Below, one piece after another: positions 58,796 to 64,000 of a stretch of DNA of 64,000 bases. The stretch spans positions 1 through 64,000 of the forward strand of contig JADKHW010000019.1 in assembly GCA_016721565.1 (NCBI GenBank). Direction: 5' to 3'. The DNA is from a bacterium (GTDB taxonomy: Bacteria; Electryoneota; RPQS01). The position numbers were made by a program, and so were the translations under genes. The first letter of the stretch is position 1. Each line of letters starts with the position of its first letter. The notes beneath the pieces are model-generated. The model was not told the DNA's origin. It saw nothing but the letters and a program-made list of their open reading frames with translations, and ran no database searches.

Positions 58796-61759
58796 ATGCC
58801 CCGTAATGTAAGCCTCATCTTAGCGCTCATACTTCTCGCCGCCTCGGCTTTTGCTCAGGGGTTTGGCAAGAACAAAGTGCAATACGTCGAGTTTGATTGG
58901 AGATATATCCAGTCGGAGCATTTTGACGTGTACTATTCCGAGGGACAGGAGCGAATTGCTGAGTTTACTGCCGAGACAGCAGAGAACGCATTGAAGTTGA
59001 TCGAATCAAGTTGGGATTACACATTAGAAGGGCGCGTCAAGTTTATTATTTACGCGTCGCATAATCGTTTTCAGCAGACCAACGTTTCGCTGTCGATTCA
59101 GGAAGAGTCGCTAGGTGGATTTACTGAGTTTCTCAAGAATCGCATCGTGCTTCCTTACACTGGAAACTACGAAGCATTTCGGCATGTGATCCATCACGAG
59201 TTGACACATGCCGTGAATATGCGGTTGTTCTACGGCACGGGTTTCCAGAGTATTCTGATCGGTGTTGCGACTTCGGATGTCCCGTTGTGGTTCACAGAAG
59301 GCTTGGCCGAGTATGAATCGCGCGGCGGGTGGGATACAGAAGCTGACATGTTCATGCGCGATGCGACAATTACCGGCTACCTCCCCCCTATTGATTATTT
59401 GGGTGGTTACTTTGCCTACAAAGGCGGTCAGTCAGTCTTCTACTATCTTGACCGCCGCTATGGCAAGGAGAAGGTCGGTGAGTTTGTCAATAAAGTTAAA
59501 TCTTCGCGTGAAGTGCCACGAACTCTTAAGAGCACGACCGGACTCACGATGGAAGAATTTAACCGAGCATGGCAAAGCTGGCTGCGAAAAATCTATTGGC
59601 CTGGCGTTGTGAACTACGAAACGCCGGATGATTTTGCGGAACGTCTAACGAACCATCGGAAGACGAGCAACTTCGTGAACAACGGCGGTGCGGTCTCTCC
59701 GGACGGGCAGAAGGTAGCGTACCTTTCCGATCGCTCGGATTACTTTGATGTGTGGCTACACGATATCGAAAGCGGGAAGTCTAAGCGATTGTTGCAAGGC
59801 GAGCGCAGCGGAGACTTTGAGCAGCTCAAATGGCTGGACGCTCGCATGTCCTGGTCGCCGGATGGTGAAAATATTGTTTTTGCCTCGAAGGCCGGTGCGC
59901 TCGACGCAATCAACGTACTGAATGTCAAGAAACACGAGATCACCAAACGCTTTAGGCCTAAACTCGAAGGCATCTTCAATCCTGTGTTTTCGCCGGACGG
60001 ATCAAAGATTGCATTCGTGGGATTAAAATCGGGGCAATCCGACCTTTACTATTATGAAGTGGCATCGGAGAATTTGATTCAGCTAACTGACGATGTGTTT
60101 AGTGACGATGATCCAGCTTGGAGTTCCGACGGCACGATGCTGTATTTTGCGTCGGACCGTAAGGACTCCCTACGAATCTCTGGCTATGATCAATCATTCC
60201 AGATGTGGGAATTCGATTATCACTCAATGGACGTCTATCGTGTGGCACTCGATGCAACTTCCTGCGAAAGATTGACTGACGGTGAGTTCACTGAAAAGAA
60301 CCCAACTCTTTCGCCGGACGGAAAATATTTGATCTTTGTGTCAGATGCGAGCGGCATCTCGAATCTCTATCGCATGGACCTTGCTTCACGTGAAACAATT
60401 GCGATCACAAACGGTTTAACAGGTTGCTTTCAACCGAGTTATTCTGCCCAGGCAAATCGGCTGGTGTTCACTTCGTTCTATGAGGGCGGCTACGATCTGT
60501 ATCTGATCAAATCACCTGATCAGATGGAAGCTAAAACACCTTCACCTACGGCCTTTCGTGAACATGGCACTCCAGAAGCTGTTGAGTCTGTTGGTGAACA
60601 AGCTGAAAGCAGCACGGAAACACTCGAATTCCGGGATGACTCGCGCGAGTACTCGCGTTATGTATTTGCAGATGGCATCGGTCAAATATCTGAACAGGAT
60701 GCTCGGGCAATCACCGTCACAGCCAGCACACGCAAGGCAGTTGTCAATACAGACCTATATTACGATTTCAACAATCTCGACAACTCGAATTTCTCGGCAC
60801 AATATTACTATCTTCCGAACCGCATCAATTACGGTGCGAGTTTGTACAGATATGTATACTACCTTGATGCGGGGAACGTGCGCGACCAGACTCTGCAGAC
60901 ACAATTCGATTTGAGTTATCCATTTTCGAAATACACTCGTGCTGAGTTGATCGTGGGCGGATATGGAATTGACCGCGCCGAGTGGTCACCAAACTCCGAT
61001 GGCTATTACGACTATTATAAGACCGCGCGCCGCAGAATCGTTTTGCCTGAATTGGGCTATGTGCATGACACAGTTGTTTGGGGCAGCACAGGACCTGTGA
61101 ACGGCACGCGCTATCGGGTGTCAACATCCTACAGTCCAAATCTCCAGGGCGACCGCGAGCATCGAGAAGTTTGGAGTTCTGAATTCTACACAGCTAAGGG
61201 TGATGTCAGGCAGTATTTCCGAATGGGGCGCGACTACTCATGGGCCTCGCGCCTCAGCGGCGGGTTCAGCGGTGGCCCGGAACCGCAGAGGTTCTTTATG
61301 GGCGGAGTTTCAAATTGGATTAACCGTCGATTTGAAAACGACCAGATTCCAACCGATGAGATTAACGATTTCTATTTCTCGTCGTTTATCACGCCATTTC
61401 GAGGCGGCGACTATTTTGAAAAACGCGGCACGGGCACACGGTACTTTTTGACAAATCAAGAATTTCGATTCCCGCTCGTCCGCTATTTACAAATGGGTTG
61501 GCCGTTGCCGATTACATTAGCCGATGTGCGCGGCGCGCTTTTCACGGATGTTGGTGCGGCCTGGTTTAACGATTCATTCAGATTAACTTCAGTCGGCGAA
61601 GACGGAAACCGCCGTTTGCACGATTTGCAGGCAGCATATGGTTTTGGGTGGCGATCAAACCTTGGGTTCTTGCTCTTGCGTTGGGATGTCGCCTGGTCAA
61701 CGGATGGTGTGGACACTTCAAAACCGCGCTATTTCTTTTCATTAGGAGCGGAGTACTAA
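58796..61759 (+). CDS. Peptidase-MA / beta-propeller / outer-membrane barrel protein
   Basis: A 987-residue exported protein. The ATG at 58796 is chosen (GGAG 7 nt upstream), leading to signal peptide VSLILALILLAASAFAQG. Residues about 25-270 are a peptidase-MA-like metallopeptidase (HFDVYYSEGQERIAEFTAET, zinc motif HHELTHAV at about 132, third ligand in WFTEGLAEYES). Residues about 280-610 are a TolB/WD40-like propeller with repeated SPDG motifs (AVSPDGQKVAYLSDRSDYFD, WSPDGENIVFAS, FSPDGSKIAFVG, LSPDGKYLIFVSDASG). Residues about 680-987 are a BamA/surface-antigen-like barrel of alternating strands (QYYYLPNRINYGASLYRYVY), ending in the aromatic residue expected for outer-membrane barrels (YFFSLGAEY). 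mlaE begins 3 nt later, so the barrel and lipid transporter are linked. Confidence 0.9.
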   Translation: MPRNVSLILALILLAASAFAQGFGKNKVQYVEFDWRYIQSEHFDVYYSEGQERIAEFTAETAENALKLIESSWDYTLEGRVKFIIYASHNRFQQTNVSLSIQEESLGGFTEFLKNRIVLPYTGNYEAFRHVIHHELTHAVNMRLFYGTGFQSILIGVATSDVPLWFTEGLAEYESRGGWDTEADMFMRDATITGYLPPIDYLGGYFAYKGGQSVFYYLDRRYGKEKVGEFVNKVKSSREVPRTLKSTTGLTMEEFNRAWQSWLRKIYWPGVVNYETPDDFAERLTNHRKTSNFVNNGGAVSPDGQKVAYLSDRSDYFDVWLHDIESGKSKRLLQGERSGDFEQLKWLDARMSWSPDGENIVFASKAGALDAINVLNVKKHEITKRFRPKLEGIFNPVFSPDGSKIAFVGLKSGQSDLYYYEVASENLIQLTDDVFSDDDPAWSSDGTMLYFASDRKDSLRISGYDQSFQMWEFDYHSMDVYRVALDATSCERLTDGEFTEKNPTLSPDGKYLIFVSDASGISNLYRMDLASRETIAITNGLTGCFQPSYSAQANRLVFTSFYEGGYDLYLIKSPDQMEAKTPSPTAFREHGTPEAVESVGEQAESSTETLEFRDDSREYSRYVFADGIGQISEQDARAITVTASTRKAVVNTDLYYDFNNLDNSNFSAQYYYLPNRINYGASLYRYVYYLDAGNVRDQTLQTQFDLSYPFSKYTRAELIVGGYGIDRAEWSPNSDGYYDYYKTARRRIVLPELGYVHDTVVWGSTGPVNGTRYRVSTSYSPNLQGDREHREVWSSEFYTAKGDVRQYFRMGRDYSWASRLSGGFSGGPEPQRFFMGGVSNWINRRFENDQIPTDEINDFYFSSFITPFRGGDYFEKRGTGTRYFLTNQEFRFPLVRYLQMGWPLPITLADVRGALFTDVGAAWFNDSFRLTSVGEDGNRRLHDLQAAYGFGWRSNLGFLLLRWDVAWSTDGVDTSKPRYFFSLGAEY

Positions 61760-61762
61760 AGC

Positions 61763-62563
61763 TTGAGCAGAGCCGTAACAATTCCCGCGATACTGCTTGC
61801 CCCCGTTCAACTAATCGGAAAGCTGTTGCTCGAATTTACGAGCGAGTTGGGACGATTTGGTATCTTGATGGGAAGAATCACCAAAGAGCTTGGTGCGATT
61901 TTCTCTCGTAGGGAACTATTTATTAGGGAATGCGTGCGGCTGGGCGTCGAGTCCCTGCCGCTCGTTTTGCTTGTAGGGCTATTCACGGGCGCAGTTTCCG
62001 GATGGCAGCTTCACTATCAGTTGGAAGGCTACATGCCTTTCGATATGATTGGGCCGGGAGTATTTAAGAGCATCGTGCTCGAAATGGGCCCCGTGCTGAC
62101 TGGCCTTGTGATTTCAGGGCGCGTAGCGGCATCAATTGCGGCCGAACTGGGTACTATGAAGGTAACGGAGCAAATTGACGCGCTTGAGTCTATGGCAATA
62201 TCGAGCACGCGCTATCTTGCCGTGCCCCGCATTGCCGCGATGACCATGATGACTCCGGTGCTTGTGACACAGGTAAATTTCATTGCAATCATGGGTGCTT
62301 GGTTTGTGACGACTGTGTTCTTGAGTTTAACGTCTTCGCAGTTCTTTGGTTTGATTCCAAGCTTCTTTGATCTCTATGACGTGTTTTCAGGTTTATTGAA
62401 ATCGCTTTTCTTCGGAATGAGTTCCGCGATGATCGGCTGTTACGTCGGCTTTGATGCGTCGGGCGGCGCGGAAGGCGTGGGCAGTGCGACGATCAAGGCA
62501 TTTGTTTGGAGTTCATTAACAGTGCTCGTGTTGGACTTTCTCCTGGCAATGATTTTATTTTAA
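61763..62563 (+). CDS. mlaE: MlaE-family ABC transporter permease
   Basis: A 266-residue inner-membrane permease of the MlaE/YrbE family, which moves phospholipids between the inner and outer membranes with MlaF (ATPase) and an MCE protein. It starts with TTG at 61763, with GGAG about 9 nt upstream. Family motifs: LPLVLLVGLFTGAVSGWQLH, EMGPVLTGLVISGRVAASIA, AELGTMKVTEQIDALESMAI and the C-terminal SSAMIGCYVGFDASGGAEGV followed by GSATIKAFV. About five membrane helices. The start lies 3 nt after the barrel protein stop and its stop TAA overlaps the mlaF ATG. The usual next genes mlaD/mlaC/mlaB are not here. Confidence 0.94.
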   Translation: MSRAVTIPAILLAPVQLIGKLLLEFTSELGRFGILMGRITKELGAIFSRRELFIRECVRLGVESLPLVLLVGLFTGAVSGWQLHYQLEGYMPFDMIGPGVFKSIVLEMGPVLTGLVISGRVAASIAAELGTMKVTEQIDALESMAISSTRYLAVPRIAAMTMMTPVLVTQVNFIAIMGAWFVTTVFLSLTSSQFFGLIPSFFDLYDVFSGLLKSLFFGMSSAMIGCYVGFDASGGAEGVGSATIKAFVWSSLTVLVLDFLLAMILF

Positions 62564-63318
62564 TGATTATTTCGCGTGGTATAAAGAAGAGTTTTGGCGG
62601 CAAGCAGGTCTTGCGTGGCGTTGATATGCAGATCGATTCGGGAGAATCGCTCGTGATTATCGGGCAGTCCGGCTGCGGCAAATCGGTTTTCTTGAAACAT
62701 CTTGTTGGCCTGCTCGATCCGGACGCAGGTGAAATATTGGTTGACGGTGACAGAATCTCCAACGCAAAGCGCGCGGATGTTTACCGCATTCGTATGAAGT
62801 TTGGCGTGCTGTTTCAAAGCGCGGCATTGTTCGACTCAATGTCAGTTGAACAGAATGTTGGGCTTGGCTTGGTTGAACATACCAAGATGACCAAGGGCGA
62901 AATTGACAAGCGCGTCGCGGAGTGTCTAGAAATGGTTAGTCTTTCGGGCATACAGAAGCAGATGCCGTCTGAGTTGTCGGGGGGTATGCGCAAGCGCGTG
63001 GGCCTTGCTCGTGCGATTGCGATGAAACCACAGTACATTTTATATGATGAGCCGACAACTGGACTCGATCCGATTACTGCGGATTCTATTAATGATTTGA
63101 TCATTCAAATGCAGCAGGAGCTTAAGGTCACTTCGATAATCGTGACGCACGATATGGTTTCAGCTTTCAAAATCGCGGATCGCCTCGTCATGCTACACTT
63201 GGGCCGAGTAATTTTCTCAGGCACAGAGCAAGAGATCAAGACGCAGAGTATTGATATCGTACGCAGGTTTATCGCGGGTGAATCGGAAGACAAACAGGTA
63301 GTGACTCACTATTTTTAA
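62563..63318 (+). CDS. mlaF: MlaF-family ABC transporter ATP-binding protein
   Basis: A 251-residue ATPase that powers the MlaE permease, on the cytoplasmic face of the inner membrane. The start is ATG 62563, overlapping the mlaE stop (TAATG); a longer reading from 62506 would lie inside mlaE. Walker A GQSGCGKSVFLKHLVG, Q-loop LFQSAALFDSM, signature LSGGMRKRVGLARAIA, Walker B YILYDEPTTGLDP, H-loop IIVTHDM. The sequence GGKQVLRGVDMQIDSGESLV at the start and a C-terminal extension (RRFIAGESEDKQ) match MlaF. The gene ends in a strong terminator, so the operon closes without an MCE substrate-binding gene. Confidence 0.95.
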   Translation: MIISRGIKKSFGGKQVLRGVDMQIDSGESLVIIGQSGCGKSVFLKHLVGLLDPDAGEILVDGDRISNAKRADVYRIRMKFGVLFQSAALFDSMSVEQNVGLGLVEHTKMTKGEIDKRVAECLEMVSLSGIQKQMPSELSGGMRKRVGLARAIAMKPQYILYDEPTTGLDPITADSINDLIIQMQQELKVTSIIVTHDMVSAFKIADRLVMLHLGRVIFSGTEQEIKTQSIDIVRRFIAGESEDKQVVTHYF

Positions 63319-63334
63319 ATGAATCGACTGCAAC

Positions 63335-63365
63335 GAAAAGCCCCGCCAAATTGGCGGGGCTTTTC
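63335..63365. terminator. Bidirectional terminator
   Basis: GAAAAGCCCCGCC, loop AAATT, GGCGGGGCTTTTC between mlaF (+) and the partial gene (-). Confidence 0.92.
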
Positions 63366-63382
63366 AGTTTACGGACTAAAGG

Positions 63383-64000
63383 TTAATACCAAGACAGCCA
63401 TGTAATGCCGGATACTCCGGCAACAAAAATGTTGTCCCTCGAAAACCCGGAGGCAGAGTATAGCGAGTCTGATACAATGGACTCACTGTCACCGTCGCGC
63501 ATGATGAGGCTACCCAAGCTATCTCCTATCATCCGGTTGAAGAGTATTCCACCATCTTCAAGCAACAGCATGTTGGTGGCAGGTTGGGCAATCAACTCAA
63601 GCGGTGCAGAAACGGAAACTGATGTCTGATAGATGGCTGGAGGAATTGGAAGGCCGTCTAAATTGGCAATTATCTCAATCAGTAGGTTTTCAGATACACT
63701 GGCACATTGGAAACGCGCGACATGACTTATCATGCGCAAAGGCTCCAAATCACTCATACGTTTAGATGTGAGAACTGAGCCGTTTGACGTTGACTGCGGC
63801 ACAAGATATGTAAAGACCTGTCCGTTATTGCCAAGACTTGGTGTAATCCCTGTAGTGGACAGGCGGTCGCGTTCAAGACTTGGTAAATGGATTTTCCAGA
63901 TCCCGGATTCATGTTCAGACTCAACAGGTCCCGCACATAGCAGGTAGTTCGCGGTATAATTCAATGAAGGTGATGAACCGCGATCCCAGACTTGCGTGAC
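63383..64000 (-). CDS. Partial beta-propeller-like protein, 5' end outside window
   Basis: The open frame runs from the window edge to a stop at 63383, about 205 residues seen. It reads TQVWDRGSSPSLNYTANYLL, CAGPVESEHESGIWKIHLPS, and later LLLEDGGILFNRMIGDSLGS and VAGVSGITWLSWY. The rhythm (statement of value, 'SPSL', 'YLLCAG', 'IWKIHLPSLERDRLSTTG') resembles TolB/PD40 propeller blades, as in the proteins at 58.8 and 44.8 kb, but is weaker. The true start and any signal peptide lie outside. No catalytic motif is visible. Assignment is tentative. Confidence 0.55.
   Translation of the reverse strand, partial: VTQVWDRGSSPSLNYTANYLLCAGPVESEHESGIWKIHLPSLERDRLSTTGITPSLGNNGQVFTYLVPQSTSNGSVLTSKRMSDLEPLRMISHVARFQCASVSENLLIEIIANLDGLPIPPAIYQTSVSVSAPLELIAQPATNMLLLEDGGILFNRMIGDSLGSLIMRDGDSESIVSDSLYSASGFSRDNIFVAGVSGITWLSWY

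Noticed and set aside
62506..62563. Longer N-terminus for MlaF starting at 62506
   Set aside because: It would lie inside mlaE; the ATG at 62563 overlapping the mlaE stop gives the normal MlaF start.

Overview
The window is about 64 kb of bacterial chromosome with near-balanced base composition and no rRNA. Three exported peptidases end in a type IX secretion (por) sorting domain with the 'YPNPFNP'/'YPNPF' motif, and there are several gingipain-like C25 peptidases, a BamA-like barrel and MlaEF. Together these point to a Gram-negative member of the FCB superphylum, probably one of its less-studied phyla (Zixibacteria/KSB1/Calditrichota-like). The phylum cannot be fixed from this window. Promoters look like ordinary sigma-70 sites (TTGnnn, 16-17 bp, TAnnnT), not the Bacteroidota -33/-7 type.

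Layout. 1-4.8 kb (-): broken hutH, a small HTH protein, a C25 peptidase with a type IX tail. 5.3-7.3 kb (+): two secreted Cys-rich paralogues of no family I recognise. 7.4-11.3 kb: sppA (-), then an O-antigen-polymerase-like protein and a DoxX/DUF417-like protein (+). 11.3-15.6 kb (-): tRNA-His/tRNA-Glu and a 1313-residue hybrid histidine kinase. 15.9-25.7 kb (+): two giant tandem C25 paralogues. 25.8-37.7 kb (-): initiator tRNA, CNNM/CorC protein, YigZ, pyruvate phosphate dikinase, secreted M1 peptidase, a fourth C25 protein, gamma-carbonic anhydrase and cold-shock protein. 38-43.9 kb: small membrane protein, GT4 glycosyltransferase plus nucleotide-sugar dehydrogenase, M24 aminopeptidase P, methyltransferase, tRNA-Gly. 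44.2-55 kb: a small lipoprotein, then a tightly packed minus-strand run hsp20-lon-comF-subtilase-coaE-S9 peptidase. 55.2-63.3 kb (+): secreted endonuclease/phosphatase-fold protein, a 52-residue TatA, a MerR-HTH/receiver fusion, a peptidase-propeller-barrel protein coupled to mlaE-mlaF. The right edge holds a partial propeller-like protein.

How the parts fit. Much of the window serves the cell surface and protein turnover: about ten peptidases, most exported, plus TatA, SppA, Mla lipid transport, polysaccharide genes and envelope-facing repeat proteins. Housekeeping genes (coaE, comF, lon, csp, ppdK) are mixed in, often joined to neighbours by 4-8 nt stop/start overlaps.

Sequence quality. 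Ten genes are interrupted by single frame changes although the protein similarity continues in the new frame (hutH alone has about four). I annotate them, apart from hutH, as one gene each. Whether the indels are assembly errors or real mutations cannot be decided here. All functions are inferred by reading motifs; no database search was run.
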